Positions 1 through 8,396 are shown, counted from the first letter of the stretch. The stretch is 64,000 nt of DNA from Tenacibaculum sp. 190130A14a (GCF_964048965.1 NZ_OZ040189.1:1240001-1304000), one strand, 5' to 3'. Program-made: numbers and translations. The notes: generated by a model from the letters alone, not told the origin.

Positions 1-182
1 TCAACATCATTTAAAGTAGTTCTTGGTTTGTTGTGTTTAACATCCCATACTTTGTTTCTTATAAACCCAGCACCAACCCAACAATCTTTCAAGTTTAAAT
101 CGTTTACAATTTGCAAGATGTGAAGCATCCAAGCATCGTTTTTTATAATGCTAATGAGTTCAGAAGAAAAGTCCTGTTCCAT
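1..182 (-). CDS. Nucleotidyltransferase family protein (DUF925/NTP_transf_6-like), 3' part outside window
   Basis: The reading frame opens at an ATG at 180-182 on the minus strand and stays open to the window edge, so only the first 60 residues are visible. They begin MEQDFSSELISII and contain the motif WVGAGFIRNKVWD, which is characteristic of the predicted nucleotidyltransferases of PF06042. Substrate and role of this family are not established. It lies 3 bases downstream of the PD-(D/E)XK gene in the same direction, so the two are probably cotranscribed. The C-terminal part and catalytic details cannot be judged. Confidence 0.75.
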   Translation of the reverse strand, partial: MEQDFSSELISIIKNDAWMLHILQIVNDLNLKDCWVGAGFIRNKVWDVKHNKPRTTLNDV

Positions 183-185
183 GTT

Positions 186-629
186 TTATTTGTAAGAAGG
201 AATATCTTTTAGAAAAACATAGGTTTCATTCTCTTTATCTAATACACAGAAATAATGCTCTAAACCGTTGGTGACAACTAAATAAGTAGCATTTAGTTTT
301 AGATTATAGCGCGCAATTTGATCGAATGTACTTTGTGTAATTTTTATATGTGGAGCTTTACATTCAACAATAATATTTGGAGTTCCTTTCGAAGAGAATA
401 TCACAATATCTGTTCTTTTTTTTAAGTTATTTATTACCAGTTGTTTTTCGATGGCAATTAACGAAACAGGATATTTTTTCTCTTGAATTAAAAATTGAAC
501 AAAATGTTGTCTTACCCATTCTTCTGGTGTAAGTACCACATATTTTTTTCGTAAACTATCAAAAATAAGCGTCTTATTTTCGTTACTTTTGAGCTTGAAA
601 TTATATGTAGGAAGATTGAGCTTTTGCAT
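186..629 (-). CDS. Type I restriction HsdR N-terminal-like (PD-(D/E)XK) protein
   Basis: A 147-residue protein resembling only the N-terminal nuclease domain of type I restriction R subunits (HSDR_N_2 type). Visible PD-(D/E)XK residues are D74 in RTDIVIF and E89/K91 in VECKAP, followed by a Q-rich helix (QIARYN) typical of the fold. There is no helicase/translocase region and no HsdM or HsdS nearby, so this is a stand-alone nuclease-fold protein rather than a restriction system. It diverges from holA with only 17 bases between the start codons, a location that suggests a housekeeping rather than a defence role (inference). Confidence 0.8.
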   Translation of the reverse strand: MQKLNLPTYNFKLKSNENKTLIFDSLRKKYVVLTPEEWVRQHFVQFLIQEKKYPVSLIAIEKQLVINNLKKRTDIVIFSSKGTPNIIVECKAPHIKITQSTFDQIARYNLKLNATYLVVTNGLEHYFCVLDKENETYVFLKDIPSYK

Positions 630-646
630 GATTCAAAAATAATGAA

Positions 647-1648
647 ATGAACGAAATTAAATCTATCATCTCTGATATAAAAGCTGGAAATACCAAACCT
701 ATTTACTTTTTAATGGGTGAAGAACCGTATTATATCGATAAGATTTCAGATTATATTGAAGATAACGTATTAGAAGAATCTGAAAAAGGTTTTAATCAAG
801 TGGTAATGTATGGTAGAGATGTATCTATTGATGAAATTGTGTCTTCTGCAAAACGTTATCCAATGATGGCAGAAAAGCAAGTGTTGATTGTTAAGGAAGC
901 ACAAGATTTGAGTCGTACTATTGATAAGATTGAAAGTTATGCGATCAATCCTCAACCTACTACTGTACTCGTTTTTAATTATAAATATAAAAAATTAGAT
1001 AAGCGTAAAAAAGCATATAAGGCCATTGCTAAGAATGGATTGATTTTCGAAAGTAAAAAGTTATATGAGAATCAAGTGTCCGATTGGATTCGACAAGTAT
1101 TGAGTTCTAAAAAGTTTAATATAGAGCCAAAAGCGTCGCAAATGCTGGTAGAGTTTTTAGGAACTGATTTAAGTAAGATAAGTAATGAGTTGGATAAGTT
1201 GGTTTCAGTGTTGCCTAAGGAAACCATTATTTCAGATAAGCATATCGAAGAAAATATAGGGATTTCAAAAGACTTTAATAATTTTGAGTTACGTAAAGCA
1301 GTTGGAGTAAGAGATATTGTAAAAGCAAATAGAATTATAAATTACTTTGCTCAAAATCCAAAGAATAATCCTTTGGTAATGACTATTTCTTTATTAAATA
1401 GTTTTTTTACACAATTATTAATGTATCATGGGTTGAAAGACAAGTCAAAGGCTACGGTTGCTAGAACTTTGGGAGTGAATCCATATTTTGTAGATGACTA
1501 TGTCAATGCTGCTCGTAATTATCCTATGAGAAAAGTTTCTCAAGTTATTGGTTTGTTAAGAGATGCTGATGTTAAAAGTAAAGGAGTAGGGGCTAATCAA
1601 TCCCATGCTGATATTTTAAAAGAGTTATTGTTTAAGATTTTACATTAA
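647..1648 (+). CDS. holA: DNA polymerase III subunit delta
   Basis: A 333-residue clamp-loader delta subunit, which opens the beta sliding clamp during loading onto primed DNA. The N-terminal AAA+-like domain starts with the typical PIYFLMGEEPYYID segment at about residues 18-31, and the C-terminal collar domain carries the family's LLNSFFTQLL and LGVNPYFVDDY segments. Delta naturally lacks a functional Walker A motif and none is seen. Length is normal for the family. The start is an ATG 17 bases from the divergent upstream gene. The stop codon overlaps the next ATG by one base, so it is translationally close to the Crp/Fnr gene. Confidence 0.93.
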   Translation: MNEIKSIISDIKAGNTKPIYFLMGEEPYYIDKISDYIEDNVLEESEKGFNQVVMYGRDVSIDEIVSSAKRYPMMAEKQVLIVKEAQDLSRTIDKIESYAINPQPTTVLVFNYKYKKLDKRKKAYKAIAKNGLIFESKKLYENQVSDWIRQVLSSKKFNIEPKASQMLVEFLGTDLSKISNELDKLVSVLPKETIISDKHIEENIGISKDFNNFELRKAVGVRDIVKANRIINYFAQNPKNNPLVMTISLLNSFFTQLLMYHGLKDKSKATVARTLGVNPYFVDDYVNAARNYPMRKVSQVIGLLRDADVKSKGVGANQSHADILKELLFKILH

Positions 1649-2226
1649 TGGAAAAAGATTCTGTTCTTTATAAAGAGTTTAAAGACTTATTATTATCTGA
1701 AGAAGAGCAGAGGTTAATTTTTTCTGGCTATGAAAAAATTGTAGTAAAGAAAGGTGAGTTATTGCTAAAAAAAGGAGCGATTGTAAATAATTATTACTTG
1801 GTTGAAAAAGGATTTTTACGCTCTTTCGTTTTGGATATTGAAGGGAATCAAGTAACTACAAGTTTTTATACTGAAGGAAATATAGTTTTAGAAGAAACTT
1901 CATTTTTTCTGAGAACTGCAACCCAAGAGAGTATAGAAGTGCTTGAAGACTCCGTTTTATGGAGTAAGAATTTTGTAATTTTTCAAGAGCATTTTAATAC
2001 TTCTGAAAAGTATAGAGAGTGGGGAAGAGCGCACTTAACTAAGAACTTTTTTGAATTCAAACAAAGAAGTTTGTCAATGATTACGAAAACTGCTAAAGAA
2101 AGATACTTAGATTTGTTAGAAAATAGGCCAGAGGTACTTCAAAAGGCAAACTTGAAAGATATAGCTTCTTATTTAGGTATTACCGATACATCTTTAAGTA
2201 GAATACGAAAAGAAATCTTACAATAG
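1648..2226 (+). CDS. Crp/Fnr family transcriptional regulator
   Basis: A 192-residue regulator with an N-terminal cyclic-nucleotide-binding-type beta-barrel (KGELLLKKGAIVNNYYLVEKGFLRS) and a compact C-terminal winged helix with recognition segment SYLGITDTSLSRIRKEI at about residues 174-190. It lacks the classical cAMP phosphate-binding cassette and a cysteine cluster for an Fe-S cofactor, so the effector is unknown, as for most Bacteroidota members of this family. Its ATG overlaps the holA stop. A palindrome lies just after its stop codon, upstream of the next gene, suggesting that the membrane protein gene is its target. Confidence 0.9.
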   Translation: MEKDSVLYKEFKDLLLSEEEQRLIFSGYEKIVVKKGELLLKKGAIVNNYYLVEKGFLRSFVLDIEGNQVTTSFYTEGNIVLEETSFFLRTATQESIEVLEDSVLWSKNFVIFQEHFNTSEKYREWGRAHLTKNFFEFKQRSLSMITKTAKERYLDLLENRPEVLQKANLKDIASYLGITDTSLSRIRKEILQ

Positions 2227-2230
2227 CGTT

Positions 2231-2246
2231 CTTGTCATATGGCAAG
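2231..2246. promoter_or_regulatory. Crp/Fnr-type operator palindrome
   Basis: The 16-mer CTTGTCATATGGCAAG is an inverted repeat with a single mismatched pair, spaced like Crp/Fnr sites. It sits between the regulator gene and the 7-TM gene. Its centre (2238.5) is about 41-43 bases upstream of the start site expected from the TATTTTTG element at 2268-2275, the usual position of a class II activator site. Binding is inferred, not shown. Confidence 0.55.
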
Positions 2247-2267
2247 TTTTTATCTACAAGTAGGAAT

Positions 2268-2275
2268 TATTTTTG
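2268..2275 (+). promoter_or_regulatory. Bacteroidota -7 promoter element for the 7-TM gene
   Basis: TATTTTTG is an exact match to the Bacteroidota -7 consensus TAnnTTTG, 16 bases before the ATG at 2292. No good -33 TTG is present at the normal distance, which fits an activator-dependent promoter served by the adjacent palindrome. Confidence 0.5.
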
Positions 2276-2291
2276 AGTAAAATATTTAATT

Positions 2292-2972
2292 ATGATTCCG
2301 AATTTACCTTTGTTTATTTCTATATCTTTTGTTTTAACCACAGTATATGTTATCTTTTTATTTATCAAGTCAAATACAGTTAGAAAAAGTAGTCTATTTA
2401 TTGTTTTGCTATGGACAGTTGTATTAAGTATATTGTCTTATGCAGGGTTGTATCATTACCAAGAAGGAGATACCTATTCTAGATTTGTTTATATCTTATT
2501 ACCTTCAATAATCTTCATGGTTTTTTTGTTAAGAAATAAAGCTAATTATGAGACAAGAGATTTTAAATGGAGTACAGCTTTACATATAGTTCGTTTACCC
2601 ATTGAGTTATTATTGTTTCAGTTAGCAGTAAGAAAATGGATTCCAATGGAAATGACTTATGAAGGTTGGAATTATGATATCATTCCAGGAGTCACAGCTG
2701 TGATTTTGGTAGCTTGGATGAATTATAGGAAAATAGATTATAAATTATTATTGGGGTGGAATATTGTGAGTTTATGTTTGGTACTATTTATTCTATCTAA
2801 TGGATTTCTATCTCAGGAATTATTGTACATAAATTTTGGATATGCAGTTCCAAATAAGGCGATTGCATATTTTCCTATGGTTTTATTAGCAGGTGTTATT
2901 GTTCCTATTGTAGTTTATACCCATATTAGTGATATAATTCTATTAAAGAAAAAGATTTCGGAAGGTGGTTAA
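2292..2972 (+). CDS. Predicted 7-TM integral membrane protein, unknown function
   Basis: A 226-residue protein with about seven hydrophobic helices, beginning near residues 5-25, 34-54, 66-81, 97-115, 131-146, 155-173 and 190-218. No enzymatic motif is recognised. Its position immediately behind a Crp/Fnr regulator with a palindrome in front suggests it is controlled by that regulator. The 3' end overlaps by 4 bases the convergent peptidase gene. Function not assigned. Confidence 0.75.
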   Translation: MIPNLPLFISISFVLTTVYVIFLFIKSNTVRKSSLFIVLLWTVVLSILSYAGLYHYQEGDTYSRFVYILLPSIIFMVFLLRNKANYETRDFKWSTALHIVRLPIELLLFQLAVRKWIPMEMTYEGWNYDIIPGVTAVILVAWMNYRKIDYKLLLGWNIVSLCLVLFILSNGFLSQELLYINFGYAVPNKAIAYFPMVLLAGVIVPIVVYTHISDIILLKKKISEGG

Positions 2973-3850
2973 TTGGTTCCACAACATTTTTTATACTTAC
3001 GCCCACTATTACAATAACAAGGATCATTTCTAGAGATGTCTATCTTTTTAAAATGAAGGTTTTTATCTTCCATGTCTTGTTGAAACATGTGTTCTAGAAG
3101 GTCATATAACTGAGGGTGTTTTTTAGCTAAAAGCTTTGGTCTTTCAAAGAAATACTCACTAACTACAGAAAAGAATTCTGCTCTATTTGTTCCGCCATAT
3201 GGATTAATATCTGAAGTTTCGTCATAGATTTCGTCCATTTTTTTGTTCATTAAATCAATCCAAGGAATGGTATATTGTTTTTCTAGTAAAACCTCTGGGA
3301 TTCCATCAACGTTTCCATCGAGTTTATCTATTAAGTGAACAAATTCGTGAATGGCTGTATTCTTTTTATCTGATTCATTTTGAAATCCTAAGCGTAATGC
3401 ATGCCTAGAAAGAATCATTTTTCCTTCTAAGTATCCATTACCAACCATACCTAATATCATTCGATCTGGTCCAGTTGTTTCAAAATCATGATTAAATGAA
3501 TTTGGATATAGTATTATTTCAGATAAGTTGGGATAATGCCAATTCGGAAAATTAAAAATAGGAATCACAGCACTAGCGGCAATTAAAACTTTGTCTATTT
3601 CTTCCACAGTAGTATCCACACCTATAATCTCACAGTTGAGTAAAAACTCCTGAATTTTAAATTCAAACAATTCTTTTTGTTGTGTGTTTAGAGCATTGTA
3701 AAAAGTTACGTTTTGTATTAAGATAGGTTTCCATGCTTTAGGAAAATCTAAAGATGGAGTTGGAGTGCTCTTATATTGTTGTTTATCCTTTTTTTTTGTT
3801 ACAAAAAAGAATAGGGATATTATTACAATTGAAGAAACGGCAAGAATCAT
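2969..3850 (-). CDS. M90 (MtfA-like) zinc metallopeptidase with C-terminal SEC-C motif
   Basis: A 293-residue protein: N-terminal membrane anchor (about residues 2-17), an MtfA/M90-type peptidase domain with the zinc motif HEFVH (H168, E169, H172) and a downstream glutamate in NRAEFFSVVSEYFFE (E225 or E232), then a SEC-C zinc-binding motif (C278, C280, C289, C290) at the very end. MtfA of E. coli is a peptidase that also binds the Mlc repressor; that partnership should not be assumed here. The SEC-C tail, known from SecA and many other proteins as a zinc knuckle for protein contacts, is an extra module. The ATG at 3848-3850 is the first in frame. Confidence 0.85.
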   Translation of the reverse strand: MILAVSSIVIISLFFFVTKKKDKQQYKSTPTPSLDFPKAWKPILIQNVTFYNALNTQQKELFEFKIQEFLLNCEIIGVDTTVEEIDKVLIAASAVIPIFNFPNWHYPNLSEIILYPNSFNHDFETTGPDRMILGMVGNGYLEGKMILSRHALRLGFQNESDKKNTAIHEFVHLIDKLDGNVDGIPEVLLEKQYTIPWIDLMNKKMDEIYDETSDINPYGGTNRAEFFSVVSEYFFERPKLLAKKHPQLYDLLEHMFQQDMEDKNLHFKKIDISRNDPCYCNSGRKYKKCCGTN

Positions 3851-3875
3851 TTAAGCAATTTATTTTTTAAGCGTA

Positions 3876-3906
3876 AAAAACTCACCATGAAGGTGAGCTT
3901 TTTTTA
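3876..3906 (-). terminator. Intrinsic terminator after the M28 peptidase gene
   Basis: A hairpin with arms CTCACC and GGTGAG around a four-base loop, flanked by A and T runs on both sides. On the minus strand it follows the M28 peptidase stop codon and is trailed by a run of T, and it separates that gene from the downstream M90 gene. Confidence 0.75.
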
Positions 3907-3929
3907 TTATGAGTTTATTTCTTTAGAGA

Positions 3930-4958
3930 TTATTCCGCTTTGTCAACTACAACACGTTTGTCGCGATTGGCAACTTCCCAAGCAGTATGGAAAACTAAAC
4001 GAGCTCTCTTTTCTAACATTTCATAATTAATTTTATCTGGGGTATCTGATGGTTGGTGATAATCAGCATGTGTACCATTGAAATAAAAAATAATAGGAAT
4101 GTTATGCTTTGCAAAATTGTAATGATCTGAACGATAGTAAAAACGATTTGGGTCATTTTCATCGTTATATTTATAATCTAAAGCAATGTTGGTGTACTTT
4201 TTATTCATTGCCTCAGAAACATTATGTAATTCTGTACTTAACTTATCAGAACCAATTAGATAGATATAGTTTGGTTGTCCTTTATGGCGGTCATCAACTC
4301 TACCGATCATGTCTATATTCAAGTTAGTTACTGTATTAGCTAATGGAAAAATTGGGTTTTCAGTATAGTATTTAGAACCTAATAATCCCTTTTCTTCACC
4401 TGTTACATGTAAAAACAAAACAGAACGTTTAGGACCTTTACCTGCATCTGCAGCTTTTTTAAAAGCTTCTGCAATTTCTAAGATGGCCACAGTTCCAGAA
4501 CCATCATCATCTGCACCGTTATAAATTTCTCCATCTTTAACTCCTTCATGGTCTAAATGTGCAGAAATGACAACAATTTCTTCAGGTTTTTCTGTTCCTT
4601 TGATAAATGCTACCACATTTTCAGAATCTTTTAAGGTCATACCTCTGCGGTTGTTGCTTAAATATTCTGAAGGTACTTCTTGGAAATAGTCATCACCACC
4701 TAAAGGAGATACAATACCACTATTTACATAAAAATCTTTTAAATATTTTACTGCTTTCTTTTGTCCAGGTTCTCCCGTATTTCTTCCTTCAAACTCATCA
4801 GAAGCGTAAACGAATAAATGTTTTCCTAAATCCTTTGCTGTAATTGTTTCTGCATACTTAGCGGCATAGTCAATGTTAGGATCTTCGTTGGAAGTTTGCT
4901 TGCTAGAAGCACAAGCAACAAGTGCAGAAGCACCTGCTATATAAAGTAATTTTCTCAT
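3930..4958 (-). CDS. M28 family zinc aminopeptidase, lipoprotein
   Basis: A 342-residue secreted metallopeptidase. The N terminus is a lipoprotein signal ending LVAC (Cys16), so the protein is expected on the outer or inner membrane facing the periplasm or outside. M28 di-zinc ligands are visible in order: HLDH, GADDDGSG, GEEKG (catalytic Glu plus ligand), the aspartate of DMIGRVD, and the final histidine in DYHQPSDTPD. Length and order match bacterial M28 aminopeptidases. Single gene with its own terminator. Confidence 0.9.
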   Translation of the reverse strand: MRKLLYIAGASALVACASSKQTSNEDPNIDYAAKYAETITAKDLGKHLFVYASDEFEGRNTGEPGQKKAVKYLKDFYVNSGIVSPLGGDDYFQEVPSEYLSNNRRGMTLKDSENVVAFIKGTEKPEEIVVISAHLDHEGVKDGEIYNGADDDGSGTVAILEIAEAFKKAADAGKGPKRSVLFLHVTGEEKGLLGSKYYTENPIFPLANTVTNLNIDMIGRVDDRHKGQPNYIYLIGSDKLSTELHNVSEAMNKKYTNIALDYKYNDENDPNRFYYRSDHYNFAKHNIPIIFYFNGTHADYHQPSDTPDKINYEMLEKRARLVFHTAWEVANRDKRVVVDKAE

Positions 4959-5025
4959 TAATGTTAAATTAAAGTTTTGGTTTGGCTTGTTTTCAAAAAT
5001 AACAAAACCTTCCCAAGTCGCAAAT

Positions 5026-5862
5026 TTAACTTTTCTTAATAATGAATTGTTCTAATGTTTTGTTAAATGTAATGAGCTCTTTAGGAAACAATTGCTCAAA
5101 TGCATTTTGTTCAATTAATTCCTTAGCATTCCCATTGTATACATTGTTTTCTGTTAATAAAACAAACTCATCTGCTAATTGAATGGCGAGATTTACTTCA
5201 TGTGTAGAAATAAGAATTGTTTTTCCTGTGGTTTCAACAAGCTTTTTTAGCAATGAAAATACTTTAAAAGTATGATGAATGTCTAAATGAGCAGTAGGTT
5301 CATCTAAAATGATTATTTCGGTGTCTTGAGCTAAGGCTCTTGCAATGAGTACTCGTTGTAATTGTCCGTCACTTAATTCGTAAAAACGTTTGTCTTTTAA
5401 ATGAGCAATTTCAGTTTGTTCTATCGCCCAAAGAATTTTTTTTAAATGCTCTTGGGTCAACGTATCGATCCAATTGGTATAAGGTTGTCTTCCTAAAGAA
5501 ACTAATTCAAAAACAGTTAATTGACTTACAGGTAAACGTTCGGTAAGTACCAAGCTTAAAGTTGTTGATAACTGTAAGTTTGAATAAGTTGATAACTCCT
5601 TTTGGTTTATTTCAATAGTACCTTTTAAAGAAGGTTGTACTTTAGAAAGAGTGCGAAGTAAAGTAGATTTTCCAATACCATTTTTACCTAATAAAGCAAC
5701 AAACTTACCTTTTTCGATAGCTATATTAATATTAGAAACAATAACGTTCTGTTGCTTCTTGGTTTTGTAACCTATGCTTAGGTTATCGGTTTTTAATACG
5801 GTATGTTTGGTTTCAGTACTCAATTTTAAACGTATATTTTCTTTTTTCTTACTAGTAACCAA
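5026..5862 (-). CDS. ABC transporter ATP-binding protein (BtuD/FecE type)
   Basis: ATPase of an iron-chelate, haem or cobalamin importer. It shows Walker A GKNGIGKST, signature LSDGQLQR, Walker B IIILDEPTAHLD and the H-loop ISTHEV. The longest frame starts at TTG 5862 and overlaps the permease by 37 bases. A second in-frame TTG at 5821-5823, two bases after the permease stop, gives a 265-residue protein starting MSTETKHTVLK that better fits the family's N terminus. There is no ATG in this region. The substrate-binding protein normally encoded with such pairs is absent here. Confidence 0.88.
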   Translation of the reverse strand: MVTSKKKENIRLKLSTETKHTVLKTDNLSIGYKTKKQQNVIVSNINIAIEKGKFVALLGKNGIGKSTLLRTLSKVQPSLKGTIEINQKELSTYSNLQLSTTLSLVLTERLPVSQLTVFELVSLGRQPYTNWIDTLTQEHLKKILWAIEQTEIAHLKDKRFYELSDGQLQRVLIARALAQDTEIIILDEPTAHLDIHHTFKVFSLLKKLVETTGKTILISTHEVNLAIQLADEFVLLTENNVYNGNAKELIEQNAFEQLFPKELITFNKTLEQFIIKKS

Positions 5863-6857
5863 ATAACTATTGGAGCTCCAAATAAAGAGGTAATAGCATT
5901 GATAGGTAATGTGAATTCGCTAGTTGGCAACTGAGCAATACTATCACAAATTAATAAAATAATGGCTCCTGTTAAAGCAGCTGCTGGAATAAGTATTTTA
6001 TGATTAGAACTAGAAAAAAACATTTTAGCAATATGTGGAACGGCAATTCCAACGAAAGCAATAGGTCCTGCAAAAGCAGTAATTACTCCAGTAAGTAAAC
6101 TGGTTACTAATAAAATAATATTTCTACTTTTCTTGATGTTGATACCCAAACTCTTCGCATAGTTTTCTCCTAATAAGAAACTGTTTAAAGGTTTAATTAC
6201 AGAAAACAAAGCTCCTATACCTACAATGTAAATTACAAAAAACACAGATAATTCGTTCCAGCTGAGGTTTCCTAAACTCCCAAAGCTCCAAAAAACATAC
6301 TGCTGAATTTGTTCTGCTTCACTAAAATAGGAAAGTACGCTGATAATAGCTGAGGTTAATGAGCCAAACATTAAACCTATGATAAGAATAGACATGGTGT
6401 TTCTTACTTTATTAGCAGCTGCTATTACCGCTAACAACACCAAAAAAGAACCCAAACTAGAAGCAATGGCGGTAGACCAACTAGAAACTAAGGCATTTCC
6501 AAGAAAGCCACCAAAAAGACCAGAGCCTAAAATTAATACCGCAACACCTAAGCTAGCTCCTGAGGAGATTCCTAATACAAATGGACCTGCTAAAGGATTT
6601 CTAAACAACGTTTGCATTAATAAACCACTGATAGATAAACCTGAGCCTACTAAAATAGCAGTAATAGTTTTAGGTAATCGATAGTTAAGAAGTATGGTTT
6701 CCCAGCTTTCTTTAAAAGGGATACCTCCCAACAGAATATTAAAAATTTCTTTTGGTGGAATTGCTACAGATCCTAAACTTAAATTCAAGAAAGCAAAAAC
6801 AAATAGTGAAACTATAAGTATACTAAAGTATTTGATATTTGTTTTAGTCGAATTCAA
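5826..6857 (-). CDS. FecCD-family ABC transporter permease
   Basis: A 343-residue permease of the BtuC/FecCD family, with about nine to ten membrane helices and the family's GLLMQTLFRNPLAGPFVLGIS segment and AGPIAFVGIAVPHI loop that contacts the ATPase. It would import iron-siderophore, haem or vitamin B12 from the periplasm with the adjacent ATPase. The only plausible start is a TTG at 6855-6857, directly behind and in the same frame as the rdgB stop codon, so translation probably depends on termination-reinitiation. Confidence 0.88.
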   Translation of the reverse strand: MNSTKTNIKYFSILIVSLFVFAFLNLSLGSVAIPPKEIFNILLGGIPFKESWETILLNYRLPKTITAILVGSGLSISGLLMQTLFRNPLAGPFVLGISSGASLGVAVLILGSGLFGGFLGNALVSSWSTAIASSLGSFLVLLAVIAAANKVRNTMSILIIGLMFGSLTSAIISVLSYFSEAEQIQQYVFWSFGSLGNLSWNELSVFFVIYIVGIGALFSVIKPLNSFLLGENYAKSLGINIKKSRNIILLVTSLLTGVITAFAGPIAFVGIAVPHIAKMFFSSSNHKILIPAAALTGAIILLICDSIAQLPTSEFTLPINAITSLFGAPIVIWLLVRKKKIYV

Positions 6858-7436
6858 TTAGTTGAACGAATTTAAAAAGTCTACCAGTTTTTGAATTGCA
6901 CGGCCACGATGACTAATGGCATTTTTTTCATCAGCACTCATTTCGGCAAAAGATTGTGTATATCCTTCTGGTTGAAAAATAGGGTCATATCCAAATCCTT
7001 TTTCTCCTTGTTTTTCTGAAAGAATGGTGCCATTGCAAATTCCATCGAATAAATACTGTTTCCCATCTAAATTTAAGCAAATAGATGTTCTAAACTGTGC
7101 GTTTCTATCAGAATTATCTCCTAATTCAGAAAGTAGTTTTTGCATATTGTTTTCTGCATTAGCAGGTTCACCAGCATAACGGGCTGAATATACTCCAGGT
7201 TCGCCGTTTAAACTTTTAACCTCCAAACCAGTATCATCGGCAAAACAATTGTATCCAAAATTTTCGGTAATATGATTCGCTTTAATTTGAGCGTTTCCTT
7301 CCAAAGTAGTAGCTGTTTCTTCTATATCATCGAAACAATTGATATCTTTTAAAGAAAGGAGTTGTATAGATTCTGGAAGCATTTTTTGAACTTCAGAAAG
7401 TTTATTTAAGTTGTTTGTAGCAAAAACTAATTGCAT
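6858..7436 (-). CDS. rdgB: RdgB/HAM1 family non-canonical purine NTP pyrophosphatase
   Basis: A 192-residue house-cleaning enzyme that hydrolyses dITP, XTP and ITP to monophosphates. It shows the N-terminal ATNNLNK substrate motif, ADDTGLEV with the catalytic aspartate, [17 protein letters not shown] and the C-terminal SHRGRA nucleotide-binding motif. Length is normal. It starts with ATG and is the first gene of a tight cluster with the FecCD-type permease and ATPase. A TACATTTG element 20 bases upstream is a likely promoter. Confidence 0.95.
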   Translation of the reverse strand: MQLVFATNNLNKLSEVQKMLPESIQLLSLKDINCFDDIEETATTLEGNAQIKANHITENFGYNCFADDTGLEVKSLNGEPGVYSARYAGEPANAENNMQKLLSELGDNSDRNAQFRTSICLNLDGKQYLFDGICNGTILSEKQGEKGFGYDPIFQPEGYTQSFAEMSADEKNAISHRGRAIQKLVDFLNSFN

Positions 7437-7456
7437 TTTTCTGTTTTTTGAGTAAA

Positions 7457-7464
7457 CAAATGTA
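7457..7464 (-). promoter_or_regulatory. -7 promoter element of rdgB
   Basis: On the minus strand the sequence reads TACATTTG, an exact TAnnTTTG match, 20 bases upstream of the rdgB ATG. No clear TTG lies at the -33 position. Confidence 0.45.
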
Positions 7465-7615
7465 TCAAATTTTATAATCTTTGTATAAAAAAGATGACGA
7501 CTTTATAAATTAAGAGAATTTGTTGAATCCCTTGGTTTTAAAAGGAAGTCGTGTAAATGTCGGGTTTAATTCATTTAAAATATTTCGTAAAACTCAAATT
7601 CAAAACTAACATTGT

Positions 7616-8395
7616 ATGAAAAATAAAAATTTACTTACCATGAAACAGCCAGAATTAGGAAGAAAGATTTACGAGTTACGAAAGCAAAAGGGATTGACCC
7701 AAGAAGAATTAGTTGAAATGTGTAATATCAATGTACGAACCATTCAACGAATAGAAGCAGGAGAAACCACACCAAGAAGTTTTACAATAAAAGCCATATT
7801 AGAAGCATTAGAGGCGAACTTAGACAATTTTACCAGCGAGACAGCAATATCCAAAGAGGATACAAGAATATTGAATGTAGCATGGATTTTTGGAATCATT
7901 TACTTTGTTTTCGGATTTATAGAAACGGTGGCAGATATTTATCAGTTTACTGGAGATGAGTCTTTTTTTAATACAGTATCATATTCTGTCGTAAAAATAA
8001 TTTCATCAATTACGTTTGTGTTGTTTTTTATGGGATTTTTTAGAATAGCTAAAATATTTGATACACAACTGCTTAAAATAGTAGTGGTAGTTTTAATGAT
8101 TGCCTATGTAGTATCCTCAATTTTAGATGTATATACCATTAACTTAGCAGATGAAACTATTGTTATTTCCGCTATTGGAGAACTAATTGTTTTTGGAGCG
8201 CTTCAAATAGCATTTGGACTCAGTTTACTGCAACTAAAAGATAAGCTGGGAACTTTGATTCAAGTAAATGCAATTTTAGAAATTATTACAGGAGCCTTGT
8301 TAGCAACTGTGCTTTTAGCTACACTTGGATTGGTACTTTTAATACCAACCATTTTGATTGAAATTATAGTTTTGTATAAACTATCGAGAAAATAA
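7616..8395 (+). CDS. XRE-family helix-turn-helix protein with C-terminal membrane domain
   Basis: A 259-residue protein with an N-terminal HTH_XRE domain (about residues 12-66; QKGLTQEELVEMCNINVRT and RIEAGETTPR) followed by about five hydrophobic helices (about residues 88-108, 124-145, 155-172, 183-205 and 220-255). This architecture puts a DNA-binding domain on the inner face of the cytoplasmic membrane. It is the only plus-strand gene among minus-strand neighbours. Ligand and target genes are unknown; no obvious operator is seen upstream. Confidence 0.85.
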   Translation: MKNKNLLTMKQPELGRKIYELRKQKGLTQEELVEMCNINVRTIQRIEAGETTPRSFTIKAILEALEANLDNFTSETAISKEDTRILNVAWIFGIIYFVFGFIETVADIYQFTGDESFFNTVSYSVVKIISSITFVLFFMGFFRIAKIFDTQLLKIVVVVLMIAYVVSSILDVYTINLADETIVISAIGELIVFGALQIAFGLSLLQLKDKLGTLIQVNAILEIITGALLATVLLATLGLVLLIPTILIEIIVLYKLSRK

Positions 8396-8396
8396 C

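Noticed and set aside
186..629. Type I restriction system
   Set aside because: Only an HsdR-N-like domain is present, without helicase, HsdM or HsdS nearby.
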